Made by a program: the position numbers and the translations under genes
NCBI GenBank assembly: GCA_036365455.1
Contig: JAWQUS010000030.1
Coordinates: 7,440,001-7,504,000, forward strand
Source: Macrosoma leucophasiata
Taxonomy: Eukaryota; Arthropoda; Insecta; Lepidoptera; Hedylidae
Length of the DNA: 64,000 nt
Direction of reading: 5' to 3'
Notes under the pieces: generated by a model
What the model was told of the DNA's origin: nothing
The model's input: only the letters and a program-made list of their open reading frames with translations
The model's database searches: none
Part shown: positions 13,097-23,475 of the stretch, in pieces
How positions within the stretch are numbered: the first letter of the stretch is position 1
Layout of the letters: every line of letters begins with the position of its first letter

Positions 13097-14875
13097 GTGC
13101 ACTAATTTTTCTAGCCTGGGGTCAACTATAATCACTGCCACATGTCAACACGGTGACACTCTTATACTTAAGCGTTGACCTGCAAGTAACAACACGAGAT
13201 ACTATCACTGTTCGGTACACAACTAAAAGGAAAACACTTCGACACGCAAGAAAACAGTGAAGACTAACACCGATCAGTAGGAAATTTGGTATTTACATGA
13301 CCCGTTTATCGCTAGTTTATACTAATTTTACGAAAAGTAGGTTTCCGGATACAAATCCCACAACTATGCACAGCTTTTATTTCGCAGGACTGTTATGGTA
13401 GCGTAATAAAAGTTCGTAGGTTTTAGTCAACTGTACTACAGAACTTACACGTTTTTAATATAAATTTAACTAATCTCTGGTATTTTCCGTATTTTATTGT
13501 CAGATAGCGGTCGACAATCGACAAATGGATAAAATTGGGACCAACAAAGAGCGGATTTACACGCGCACGTAACACGTCAAAATCAAACTTTCTATAGCCA
13601 GTATTGCCATCGCATTCTCTAAAAAAGCACTATTCTTCACTATATACCCAGAGTTGCCAACTGTAATCCATATTCTTCATTATTCTTCACAGAAAATCAG
13701 TGTAATTTTGGATTCAAGACATGCTTATAGAGAAAGTGTTGTTTTTAGAATAAGAAGAAAATAGAATTAAATAGAAACATGCAGAAATACACAATACACT
13801 ATTGACATAACTAAAATTCGGGTGCACTATTTTTATATAAAGTTAATATTTAATATAATTTTATTTGAACAATTACTTTAACAAATATTTTGGTGAAACC
13901 GAACCTTAAATACAATTTAAATCAAGTTAATTAATAACTCCCCTTACTCATATACAGAATACCTTTTTATAGCTAATCTTACATCAGATATAAAAATTAA
14001 TTAAAACTATCTATTATGTGGGGTTCCTTACATTTTTATTTCAAATTGTTTTAATATTATTTTCCTTAGTACCTATAGACCTTAGATTAAGTACCTATAG
14101 ATGTAGCCAGCGCGTGGCCGCTCATGAGACAGCAATATGAAATCATGAGTGTTGCTAGTAAATAAAGTTTCCCAATTTTCTTCCTAATCATTTACTATAT
14201 CTCGGCAAGTTTTTATGTTAAACATTTTACTTTTATTCAGATTAGTTGAATTATAACGAATTGATTGAATGATGAATTAAAACATGTGCATCTACCATTC
14301 AATTAATTCTATACATTTCGCTAAAAGATCAAGAACATATCGAGAAAATGTACATAATTTGATATAGGTAACCATGAATTAGCATTTATAATGCTGCGAG
14401 CTGTGAATAATCTAGGTTCTAGATTATTCCCAGCTCGCACTCTAGAACATCACCTACAGGGTATTATTTCTTTGGCCGCGATCTTATAGATAGCTTATCA
14501 GAAGATTGCTGTAATCATTATACAATTATAATGTTAGTGTCCTGTCATGAAATGTCAGAATGTGGGAATGTTAGTACTTCCGCAGAATGAACAGATATAC
14601 TAAGTTCAGAAGGGTCTCGACCATTTTTAATGCTAGCCCTTAAAACATTAAAAGCAAGCAACATACAACGGCAAACAATGATCAACAAGTTCACATCGAT
14701 AAGTGGGTACCGAGTAAATGAAAACTGCAGCCTATAGATAACTTTTTGAACATTAAGATCTCTAGATCTCGATTTAAATGCAGATGTACTGACACATATC
14801 ACTGAAAAGTTAAGCCTCTGACACCGATACATGGAATGAAGTATACCAGATTATATCTCAAAAGGGCTTAAATCT
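13097..14875. other. Pgant upstream region, no gene seen
   Basis: Holds the 5' leader and presumed promoter of Pgant next to 13096, then AT-rich DNA. A 43-nt imperfect hairpin (GCGAGCTG...CAGCTCGC, 20-bp arms, 3-nt loop) lies at 14396-14438. No coding exon, TATA box or RNA gene could be defended. Confidence 0.5.
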
Positions 14876-15152
14876 TTTTTATTTTGTAATGGAAGTGGTA
14901 AACAAGCGTGCAGTTCACATTGATGTTAAGTGATGACTGCAGCCTATAGACACCCACACAAAGACAAAGGTCAAAATGCTGATGCGTTACCACTCCTGAG
15001 GCCTAAGGTGTTAATGCCTCTGTGCCAGAAATTACATTACCACCTGACCGGAACACGATAGTGCTGAACACTACCATTTAGCGGCAAGTATATTAGGTAA
15101 TGCGGTGGTGCCTACGCCCGCGAGCTCCGTCACGGAAGCTCTACCACCAGTA
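14876..15152 (-). mobile_element. SINE-like family A, near full length
   Basis: Reverse-complement copy of the repeat at 3215. It begins with the tail end (GTAAACAAGCGTGCAGTTCAC) and ends CTCTACCACCAGT. Intergenic between Pgant and the SLC41 gene. Confidence 0.85.
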
Positions 15153-15334
15153 AAAAGAAAAATCATTTTAACAGTTGGCTCTCAACAAATGCCCTGAAAC
15201 ACAATGTAAATAAAACATGTTACATGACTTTCTCCGTTCTGAAGCTAGCAGTGCTTCCAGCGAAATTGTCGGTTATGTCTCCAAAACTCCTATGAACATC
15301 AGCAACTCAACAACATCATTATTTGTAATATTTT

Positions 15335-15690
15335 ATTTTTCGCAATAACACATGCGAGTAAAAATTATTTTCCAGTTTTTCCTTAATTTCTAAAGTTCAC
15401 TCGGATATTTCATTGCAAAAAATAAAATATTTCAATTATAGCACAGCGACATTGACGAATATCTCAACGATATTGTATAAACTGCAAAGTGTATTATATT
15501 GGTTGTATAGCTAGTTATCAATGGATGTCGATCACCCACCCTCAATCGGTTAAAAATAAAAAACGGAAGGCAAAGTTTGACGCAATGGTGCGGGACCTCT
15601 GTAGCTTAGAGGTAAAGCGACTGGACTGATTATCCTGAGGTTGCAGGTTCGATTCCTGCCTGAAGTCAATTTTTTTTCTATAATAACAAT
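15335..15690 (+). mobile_element. tRNA-related repeat, family E
   Basis: A ~350-bp repeat whose last ~80 bp resemble a tRNA: an A-box-like TAGCTTAGAGGTAAAGC and a T-arm GCAGG-TTCGATT-CCTGC, then a T run. The 5' portion (CACATGCGAGT, GACATTGACGAATATC, ACTGCAAAGTG, ATGGATGTCGATCACCC) is also shared with copies at ~39500-39760 and ~44805-45110. The acceptor stem here has mismatches and the anticodon arm is poor, so it is a repeat rather than a working tRNA gene. Confidence 0.75.
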
Positions 15691-16182
15691 ATTTTTTATT
15701 GTACACCATCTTGGAAAGAATTACCAAAGCCACTTAATATTTTGTTATGGCTCATTGTCAATCCTAACACTGTTAGAACAAAAACTTATATGTCTACGAA
15801 ATTAGGGAGAATATAAAAGTAAATTTATAGCAACACACCAAAATAAGTATGTGGGATTTCGTTGAATGAAAATCAAGAATTTCATGGGAAATGTCCTTTA
15901 TTTTGAATTGATAATCAAGAGTTATATGCTTCAACGTGTATTTTGTTCAATAGACATACATTATTTACTAATATCTGTTTTCTTACGAATGAAAAGTGAT
16001 GTCGTATAAAGGCCTCGTTTCTGTACGGTTTTTACAGCCTAAAATACTGCAACCTCCTATTTTACTGCACACCTTATACACTAATCACTTAACTAATTGA
16101 GTCTTTTTCTCATAAATACCCAAAAAATTAATAATCGCCGATATACGTCGAAAACAATAAATAAATGCGTATACGAAAGGTT

Positions 16183-16669
16183 GTACTTACTCCAACGCTT
16201 TTATATGGAAGCGAGAGCTGGGTATGCAGGCAAGAGTATGAAAGTAAGTTGAACGCGGTCGAGATGAGATCATTGCGCAAGATCTGCGGTGTATCACTCA
16301 CCGATCGCGTTCATAATGAAGATGTAAGAAAGAGGCTTTGTGTGAATGGTAGTATCGGTGTAAAAATGAAAAAAGGCATGCTCCGATGGTTCTGGCATAT
16401 AGAAAGAATGTCGAATGAGCGAATGAATAAACAGATATACAATGCGAATGTGGGTGGTTGCAGAGGCCCAGGAAGACCAAGACTGACCTACCATGACCAA
16501 AGAGGTCGAGTTCTGTCTGATAGTGGGATCAAAAGTCTTAGGAATCGGCGAGCATGTATGAAGAGAATGATGAAGGTAGACGAGGCACGAGAGGTTTGTC
16601 AGAACTGGGATATCTGGCGCTCTACACTCTCTGCCTACCCCGTTAGGGACCTGCCGTGAAGATACATAC
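16183..16669 (+). mobile_element. 5'-truncated RTE-like LINE with 12-bp target duplication
   Basis: Encodes the C-terminal part of a LINE ORF2: [55 protein letters not shown] and [18 protein letters not shown], to a stop at 16659. A short GATACATAC tail follows. The direct repeat ATACGAAAGGTT at 16171-16182 and 16670-16681 flanks it, so the insertion is exactly 487 bp. The apparent start codon at 16165 belongs to flanking DNA. The catalytic RT domain is absent. Confidence 0.92.
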
Positions 16670-17020
16670 ATACGAAAGGTTATCTAACTTTTGCTGTCAC
16701 TTACGAAGTTCGCCAAGCAAAAACCGGCACGCCGTAAGGGACAAAAGATTGCTCTATTTCAACTTTCTTATGTTTTTTGTGTATAACTGTCTCACTTCCA
16801 CAAAGCATATGGTGAACATGGCTACGTCTATAGCTTAGACTAAGTACCTATATATAGTTACAGGGATTGGGATGAAAGTGACGGAAGGATTATCTTGTAT
16901 TTTTTTACAAAATAATACAATACGAAGCACTAAATCAACACTCTACAAAAATACAAACAAAAAAATACTCCACAGTACAAAAACTGTGAACCACAAAACC
17001 AACAAACTTTAATGTTTCAA

Positions 17021-17158
17021 ACATAGAGCAACACCGGAGGGGAGTACCCATTTGCACGCTTTCCCCCGCAAAAATGACAGACTGTTTTGCATTGGTAATA
17101 CACGCTATGGCTACTCCCCACCGGTCCGCCGCGACCGGTGGGCTGCGTTGCTCTATGT
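17021..17158. repeat. inverted-repeat element, 12-bp ends
   Basis: ACATAGAGCAAC at 17021-17032 is exactly inverted at 17147-17158, enclosing GC-richer DNA with GGAGGGGAGTA and a CCACCGGTC...GACCGGTGG hairpin. It is probably a small non-autonomous repeat. Confidence 0.55.
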
Positions 17159-17280
17159 ATGGTACCATCCAATCATCGTATAAGGATATTCATTATCATA
17201 AAAAATGAAGAATGTAAAAAATACTGAAGATTGGCTGTATAGAACTTGAATCCATGGTTCTAAAATTAATTAATAGGAGG

Positions 17281-17660
17281 CAATTCAATTGTGAGTTGTG
17301 AGTTTTTGGCGGGAACCTTGAAAGAGGCGTATGGTGCTCGTGCTCTTATTTTATTTCATTTTCTTGGTGTATTTTTAAGTTATATTGAATAAAGTTAGTG
17401 GCATTTTGTTTGATATAGGTTTATTACAGTGCCCGTGTATAGTGAAATAGAATAACAGTGCGAAAACACGACCCTTCAGATTGCCTCCAAAACTTCATTC
17501 TAAATGTTTTGGTAAAGTAGCCATTGCTTTACTCGAATAACTTGACTGTAACTCACTTGACTGACATACTTAATAAGTAATTGACTGACTTATATTAAAC
17601 TAACCTGACATACTTAATATGTAATTGACTGACTATATTAAACTAACTTTAACGAAAAAG
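17281..17660 (+). repeat. interspersed repeat, family H, with internal tandem duplication
   Basis: Contains GGCGTATGGTGCTC, TTTGATATAGGTTTATTACAG and CAGTGCGAAAACACGACC, all found inverted around 34500-35310. Near its end a 43-44-bp unit (TGACATACTTAATA...TTAAACTAAC) is repeated at 17562-17605 and 17606-17648. It ends about 400 bp before the SLC41 start. Confidence 0.8.
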
Positions 17661-18059
17661 GGTTAAATAAATACGAAATATAATAGCGATGCCTTATTTT
17701 AATTAAAATAAATCAATTGTCAAATGATTGTCAAATTTATCAATGCCAGCTAGACAGATGTCAAATAATGTCAAATGTCATGTTTGAGTTTTACATGGAT
17801 GATAAAAAACAGAAACAAAAAAAAACTGAAAAGTTATTTTTGTAGTGGTGCAACTATAGCAATATCGAGCCAAGAGATTTATAAAGATGCGAAGAGTGCT
17901 ATGAATTTAATAATCAGCGTTCAACAAGTCGCGGAGGCTGTCGGCTTCTCACTGTTTTACACGTAATTATCAGATTACAAGTTCGTTTGCCCTAATTGGT
18001 TCATACGTGGTTTTCCCATTAGACTAATGAAGAATTAAATTTCGATTCGTAAATTAACG

Positions 18060-19379
18060 ATGAATAGAAGTAAAAATAATCATCTTAGAAGCTCAGAATA
18101 CTCGAGTAGAGAGACTGACATGAACACGGACGCGTATCGACTGATTTCAAACGAATCAAAACCGCCGGACATCAAACATGGCAAAGAAAATTCATGGGTT
18201 GCCGGAGTTCAAATGTTCGTATCGTTCCTGCTCGCCGGCTTCGGCATGGTGGCGGCCAGCTTGCTTCTCGACGTGGTGCAACATTGGGATGTGTTCACGG
18301 AAGTATCAGAAGTGTACATACTTGTTCCTGCATTGCTGGGACTCAAAGGGAACTTGGAAATGACTTTGGCATCCCGTCTTTCAACTAACGCACATATGGG
18401 ACACTTGGAAAATAATTTAAGTACCCTAATAGTTGGAAATCTGTGCCTCATACAATGCCAAGCAATCCTCGTGGGGTTTCTGGCTGCTATGGCTGCAGTA
18501 GCCATGGGTTGGATTCCTGATGGTGATTTCGACATCCACCATGCCCTGCTGCTGTGTGCTTCTAGTGTGCTGACAGCATCCTTTGCCAGTTTTGTTTTAG
18601 GACTAATCATGATTGGAGTAATTGTAGTTTCTAAGCATATAAATATAAACCCTGATAATGTTGCTACTCCAATAGCTGCCAGTTTGGGAGATTTAACTAC
18701 CTTGGCACTGTTGTCTTGGATTGCGTCATTATTGTACAGATCTATTGGCACAAGTGTGATATTGCCGTCTATAATTATTATTGTTGGTGTGGCTCTAGTA
18801 CCAGTGTGTGGTTATATTGCGTGGAAAAATAAGTTCACAAAACAAGCATTAGATGAAGGCTGGGTTCCAGTTGTGTCTGCAATGATTATAAGTAGTGCGG
18901 GAGGCTTGATTCTGGACTATACAGTATCTAATTATAAAGGTATTGCAGTATTTCAATTAGTCATAAATGGCATTGGAGGTAACATGGTTGCCGTACATGC
19001 CTCGAGGTTGTCTACATCATTACATACAGGTCAAAAAGAAGATTCTGTTATAGGCAATACAACAAAATTGTTGCTATTAATGGTGATACCGGGCCAACTT
19101 ATATTCATTTATACAATAGGCTATTTAAAGGCTGGCCACACATCTTTGACACCTATATTCATTTTAATTTATATGTCTGCTGCTCTTCTCCAAGTATTTC
19201 TGTTATTAACAATAAGTCATTACTTAGTTATATGGATGTGGAAGCTTGGAATGGACCCAGATAATTCTGCTATTCCATATTTAACTGCACTTGGAGACTT
19301 ACTAGGTACAGCATTATTGGGCATTGCTTTCCATATATTATATGCTATAGGAGACAAAGATAGTGATTTAGGTGATTAA
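18060..19379 (+). CDS. SLC41-family (MgtE-type) magnesium transporter, intronless
   Basis: A membrane carrier for Mg2+ at the cell or organelle surface. The single 439-codon frame has two homologous halves. The first holds PALLGLKGNLEMTLASRLS (90-108) and NPDNVATPIAASLGD (197-211). The second holds NGIGGNMVAVHASRLS (303-318) and DPDNSAIPYLTALGD (399-413). These paired blocks, with acidic residues and prolines inside membrane segments, mark the SLC41/MgtE fold. About ten hydrophobic segments are visible, starting near residue 47, after a hydrophilic N-terminal tail. A second ATG at codon 21 is possible. The protein is a little shorter than vertebrate SLC41 proteins (about 500 residues), mostly at the N-terminus. 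No intron is present, unlike its neighbours. An AATAAA at 19817-19822 is a plausible polyadenylation signal. Which SLC41 paralogue it is cannot be told. Confidence 0.93.
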   Translation: MNRSKNNHLRSSEYSSRETDMNTDAYRLISNESKPPDIKHGKENSWVAGVQMFVSFLLAGFGMVAASLLLDVVQHWDVFTEVSEVYILVPALLGLKGNLEMTLASRLSTNAHMGHLENNLSTLIVGNLCLIQCQAILVGFLAAMAAVAMGWIPDGDFDIHHALLLCASSVLTASFASFVLGLIMIGVIVVSKHININPDNVATPIAASLGDLTTLALLSWIASLLYRSIGTSVILPSIIIIVGVALVPVCGYIAWKNKFTKQALDEGWVPVVSAMIISSAGGLILDYTVSNYKGIAVFQLVINGIGGNMVAVHASRLSTSLHTGQKEDSVIGNTTKLLLLMVIPGQLIFIYTIGYLKAGHTSLTPIFILIYMSAALLQVFLLLTISHYLVIWMWKLGMDPDNSAIPYLTALGDLLGTALLGIAFHILYAIGDKDSDLGD

Positions 19380-19862
19380 ATAGTGTTATTTTTTAATTTC
19401 ATTTTGGTAAATATAAATTGAAAGATAGATATTTCTATGCCTTTCAATGCAAGTATTACAAATAATTTATATTATTTATATTAAAATGTGTATGTTTACA
19501 ATCAAAATTGTAACATTTTCTACTTAAATACTATTTTCAATTTCAAATATCTTAGATCTGTCTATGATTTTATGCAATCTTATATGTTAGTGTTATTTTA
19601 TTGGTAAAGAAAACTGCCTTGTTTATAGCTGTGTAAGACATATCTATTACTTACTAGATGTTGGTGCTAATGATATTTTACATATCTTCGAAAATATTTT
19701 TGTACAAACTGGGACTTTGTACACTGCATTAAATATTTTGTAAAATTACAATATTAATTTTATTGCATATCAAACTTCATTTAAGCATACCTAAAAATTA
19801 AGTTTTATAAAACATTAATAAATATAGAGGTGTAGAGATCATTATAATCTCCCCTTCTCTAC

Positions 19863-20179
19863 TCTAGATCGACGGATGCCGGATCTGCCTCTATTTAGAT
19901 TATCGGACGCTAAATCTGCTCCCCACTAAATCGACGGATGCCGAATCTGCCCTCTCTCTTTACATCGTTGGATGTTGAATGAATTTAATTAATTGAATGC
20001 AACTTTTCTAGATAGTCGGATGGCGAATCTGTCCCTTTCTCGAGATCGCCAGATGCCGAATCTGCGTCTCTTTAGATCATCAGATGCCAAATGTACTCGT
20101 ACCAACTAGAAACTAGATAGTCGGGCCCTAAATCCGCCTCCCTCTAAATAGACAGATGCCGAATCTTCCCTCCTTTTAT
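19863..20179. repeat. degenerate minisatellite, ~9 units
   Basis: Diverged units of about 28-45 bp, each close to AGAT-CG-CGGATGCCGAATCTGC followed by a C/T-rich stretch. It begins just after the likely 3' end of the SLC41 gene. Units differ in length and sequence, so the array is old or derived from a dispersed element. Confidence 0.8.
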
Positions 20180-20322
20180 TATATTGCGGGGACGCGCCCG
20201 ATGACGAAAACCGTGATAGGTACCTCGGTAAATATAAGTACTATATTGATAAATTAAAGATATAAACCTTCCTCAAAAACCCTCTTTCCAACATTTCAAA
20301 CAGAAACAAAATCCCTTCACAT

Positions 20323-20380
20323 CTTTCCGAGATTAGCGCATATTTTCCGAGATTAGCGCATACTTTCCGAGATTAGCGCA
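20323..20380. repeat. three tandem 20-bp units
   Basis: CTTTCCGAGATTAGCGCATA is repeated three times, with only one or two base differences between units. Confidence 0.9.
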
Positions 20381-20559
20381 GACAGAGAAAATAGAGATAC
20401 TTTATAATAATAATACGTAGTAACTAGTGATTCGTCGTAGGCTGCCCTTGATTTGCGCCCCGTTGTGGTTGTGATTGACCGATGCGGTAAAGCCATCGCA
20501 CCTTGACCCCATCTGGACATACTGCTCTCATTTGGGGGCTCCGGCTCACAAAAATCAGA

Positions 20560-20918
20560 GATCAAAATCCAGATGCGTTTTGATCTCTGCGTTGCCACCC
20601 CTGAGAACTTAGGGCGAGATTCACAGACCGCACTACGACTTTGCTTTGAGCAAAGTATGCTTAGAACTGTCAGTAAAGTATTAGTTTTGACAGTTCGAAG
20701 CGTACTTTGCTCGAAAGTATAGTCGTAGTGCGGTCTGTGAATCTTACACTTAGTGGTGTTCTGTCTCTGTGATAGTTATTACGGGGCCATACATTACCAT
20801 CTGATCGAAATCAGCACTATCGAGTGCTGAACACTACCATTTGGCGGCAGATAGATTAGGTAATGCGGTAGTGGCTACGCTCTCGAGTCCCTACACTGGG
20901 ACTCAACCACCAGTAAAA
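20560..20918 (-). mobile_element. diverged SINE-like family A copy split by a MITE
   Basis: Old family A copy on the minus strand, recognised by CATACATTACCATCTGATCG, GCTGAACACTACCATTTGGC and the end CAACCACCAGTAAAA. A 136-bp fold-back element (20613-20748) interrupts it. Confidence 0.7.
20613..20748. mobile_element. fold-back MITE with CTTAG target duplication
   Basis: AGATTCACAGACCGCACTAC near the left end is exactly inverted near the right end. Further pairing inward (GAGCAAAGTA, GAACTGTCA) makes almost the whole element a hairpin. Direct repeats CTTAG at 20608-20612 and 20749-20753 flank it. It is nested in an older family A SINE. Confidence 0.82.
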
Positions 20919-20984
20919 ATTACTTACTAATAAAGTGGCAATTAGGAGGAGAGCATTTAGATATTGAGGGAAAGTCAGCGCCGA

Positions 20985-21207
20985 TATAAGTAGGGTCTCA
21001 CCGCGGACACTCCGCCAAAATTCCATACAAACGCTTAATTTGGTTTCTATCCATCAATGACGTGTATTTACACGCGCAACTGTGTGCGTAGCACGTACAA
21101 AATACCAACCGTCGCCCATAAGAGAGGAAGGGGTTGTGTATGTGTGCAAATCGGGCGGGAAGTGTATTCTATAGGGACGTAGTATTAATACATATTCTCT
21201 GGTAGTG
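20985..21207 (+). repeat. interspersed repeat, family G
   Basis: Contains CACCGCGGACACTCCGCC, CCATACAAACGCTTAATTTG, GTGTGCGTAGCACGTA and ends near ACATATTCTCTGG. A close copy is at 45355-45540, and a partial inverted one at about 22875-22985. No coding capacity. Confidence 0.8.
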
Positions 21208-21227
21208 TGACAGTAGCAACGCTACTA

Positions 21228-21546
21228 CGCTACGCTTACTGGTAGTTGGTAGGTAAAGCTCGAGTGTCGAAGCTCGCGGGCGTAGGCACTACCGCATTAC
21301 TTTAATCTACTTACCGCTAAATAGTAGTGTTCAGCGCTATCGTGTTCCAGACAGTTCCGGCCCGGTCGTAATGTACTGTCCTGTAATAGCCGGCACAAAG
21401 GCATAATAAAACCTTAGGCCTAAGGAGTGGCAACGCATCTATTTGAAATGTCTGGTTTTATGTAAATGTTTTTATGTAGATATAGGCTACAGTATTACAT
21501 GCCAACAATGTTAACTGTACGCTTGTTTGCCATGTCATGTTATAAA
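21228..21546 (+). mobile_element. SINE-like family A, diverged copy
   Basis: Begins ACTGGTAGTTGGTAGGTAAAG, with the body motifs GTAGGCACTACCGCATTAC and GTAGTGTTCAGCGCTATCG, and ends near CGCTTGTTTGCCATG. Confidence 0.75.
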
Positions 21547-21649
21547 AAACGCATAATTTAATCTCCGACTCCTAACGGTAAGTACATAGGTCTTATGCTG
21601 GTAATTACAGAGTCACATTAATCGCAACACGGCATTTACAAACAGCATG

Positions 21650-21775
21650 TCTTCTCCCCAAATACCTGACGGGGTAGGCAGAGAGTAGAGCGCCAAACAT
21701 CTTGGTCTTAAATAGGAACCTCTCGTGCCTCTTCTAAATTCATCACTATCATTATATTGTTATACACGCATTTCG
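21650..21775 (-). mobile_element. RTE-like LINE 3' fragment
   Basis: CCTGACGGGGTAGGCAGAGAG, GTAGAGCGCCAAACATC and CCTCTCGTGCCTC match the tail of the LINE copies at 5376 and 16183. Only the last ~125 bp remain. Confidence 0.75.
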
Positions 21776-22257
21776 GTATTACCATATAGGTATTTCATGA
21801 TGAAGGAATTAGGAACCTAATCTTAAGTCTCAAAAACAAGTAAGTAAAGACAGCTTTAATGCTAATAATACCCTAATAATACTACGCTAATGCTTCTTTT
21901 AGGTTAAAATCTTAACTATATAAAAGAAACCAATAAAGTACATCTATAGAGTTGTAGGTATATCTATGTATAGAGACATAAATAATGTAACAAAACATGA
22001 TTATCAATTACGCAACAACAAATTAAACATTCGTGATGGGTAAGACTCGGAATCGCCGCATTAATATTTTAATATCCTAGTCATAAAATATCGTCTACGT
22101 AGATACGAGTTTTAAGCCATGAAGGCTTTGCTACCTTACCTTTATTTCTTTACATACTGAACATGGCAAAAAAATGTTTTTTAAGGAGGGTTCCTTAATT
22201 AGTCCATTTGTATCTACCTATATAGTATGCCCATACACATACCTGTTTCATGTTTTT

Positions 22258-22473
22258 TTTAACGTAATAAACATGGCAAACAAGCATGCAGTTCACATTG
22301 ATGTTAAGTGATGACTGCAGCCTATAGACACCCACACAATGACCTGAGGTCGAAATGCAGATGCGTTGCCACTTCTGAGGCCTAAGGTGTTATGCCTCTG
22401 TGCCCGAAATTACAGGGCCGTACATTACCACCTGACCGGAACATGATAGTGCTGAACACTACCACCAGTAAAA
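22258..22473 (-). mobile_element. SINE-like family A, internally deleted
   Basis: Minus-strand copy running from CAAGCATGCAGTTCACATTG to GCTGAACACTACC, then directly to ACCAGTAAAAA. About 70 bp of the head found in other copies is missing. Confidence 0.82.
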
Positions 22474-22589
22474 AAGTGAAAGTGTTAGTGCCTAGTTTGT
22501 TACTGAACCTGTATTAAAATATTTTACAATAAATACTTACTTACATATCATATTGAATTGAAGGAGGGAATATTGAATTGGGACGTGAC

Positions 22590-22876
22590 GACCCCATCGT
22601 CCTCTAATTCTAGTCGAGGAGACTTTTTCCGCTAGTGTAGTCAGTCAACCTAATAATGGTGGTCAAACCATTCCAATAGGTAGTAAAATATACAACGCGG
22701 GATGGGTACCGGTGTCCCGCGATAAAACTACTGCCATTGCGATCGCCAATCCGCCTGCCAACCGTGGCGATTATAACAAACTCTCCCTTAATGTCGCACC
22801 AACACTGTTGGGGAAGGCTTTGTCCACCAGTGGACGTCGTTCAGCTGAAGTGATGATGATGGTGATGATGATTTAG
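22590..22876 (+). mobile_element. non-autonomous retroelement, family F, with (GAT)n tail
   Basis: Contains CTTTTTCCGCTAGTGTAGTCAG, AATAATGGTGGTCAAACC, CGATAAAACTACTGCC and GTCCACCAGTGGACGTCGTT, followed by GATGATGATGGTGATGATG. A second copy is at 41700-41915. The (GAT)n tail suggests LINE-driven spread. Confidence 0.72.
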
Positions 22877-23040
22877 GTCAGAGAATATGTAATAACACTA
22901 CGTATAGAATGGACACTTCAACGTCCTGCCCGATTTCTCCGTCTCACCCAACCTCCTACCCTCTTATTTTTTTACGTTTTCTATTATCTACGTGCTGCAC
23001 ACACAGGTGCACGAGTCAATACACGTCACTGACTGGGTTT

Positions 23041-23140
23041 TGACGCAGAACGTCACTTTCGCAAAACGTCATCTCGAAAAAAAATGGTCATTTTCGCAGA
23101 ATGTCATTTTCGCAAAAGGTCATTTTCTCAGAAAGTCATT
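23041..23140. repeat. six tandem ~16-bp units
   Basis: Imperfect repeats of GCAGAACGTCATTTTC (variants GCAAAACGTCATCTCG, GCAGAATGTCATTTTC, GCAAAAGGTCATTTTC, TCAGAAAGTCATTC). It reads as a microsatellite-like array, probably inside a larger repeat. Confidence 0.8.
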
Positions 23141-23189
23141 CAGAGAGCCGGGATATGAGGGACTGGCACCCACCCTCTAAAACCACCTC

Positions 23190-23475
23190 GGTGCCGACTT
23201 CAGTGTACACTAAAACACTGCTCCGGTTCCTCCCCCATAAGGCTCGCCCACGGGGACTCTGACAGCCCCATTCTGCGCATACCACAATGACCATCGGCTA
23301 CCACAGTCGCCGTCCTCACGAAACCGCGAGTGCTGGACGGCTAGAACAGAGAACATGTAATAACACTAGAGCCCCCACTCTGGCCGCCCGCAATTCATTC
23401 ACCCTTTAAGTCGCCTCTTACGACAGGCAGAGGATACATCAGTCCTATTCTACAAGCTCGGTACTGCAGGGCGCA
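23190..23475. mobile_element. probable LINE-related non-coding remnant
   Basis: GC-richer than its surroundings, with CACGGGGACTCTGACAGCCC and TCGCCTCTTACGACAGGCAG, motifs often seen near the ends of lepidopteran LINEs. No open frame and no second copy in the window, so the label is tentative. Confidence 0.4.

Noticed and set aside
15598..15670. tRNA-like sequence considered as a true tRNA gene
   Set aside because: Acceptor stem mismatches, poor anticodon arm, and two more diverged copies embedded in the same repeat body.
16294..16671. 125-codon minus-strand frame
   Set aside because: It is the antisense shadow of the LINE ORF2 fragment; the sense frame carries the recognisable motifs.
17775..17966. 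Short frame upstream of SLC41 as a separate gene or N-terminal exon
   Set aside because: No similarity recognised, no fitting splice donor, and the SLC41 frame has its own start.
18209..18751. 180-codon minus-strand frame
   Set aside because: Antisense shadow of the SLC41 gene.
23041..23140. Regular ~16-bp repeats, CRISPR-like at first glance
   Set aside because: Units are directly abutting with no spacers, they diverge, and the genome is eukaryotic.
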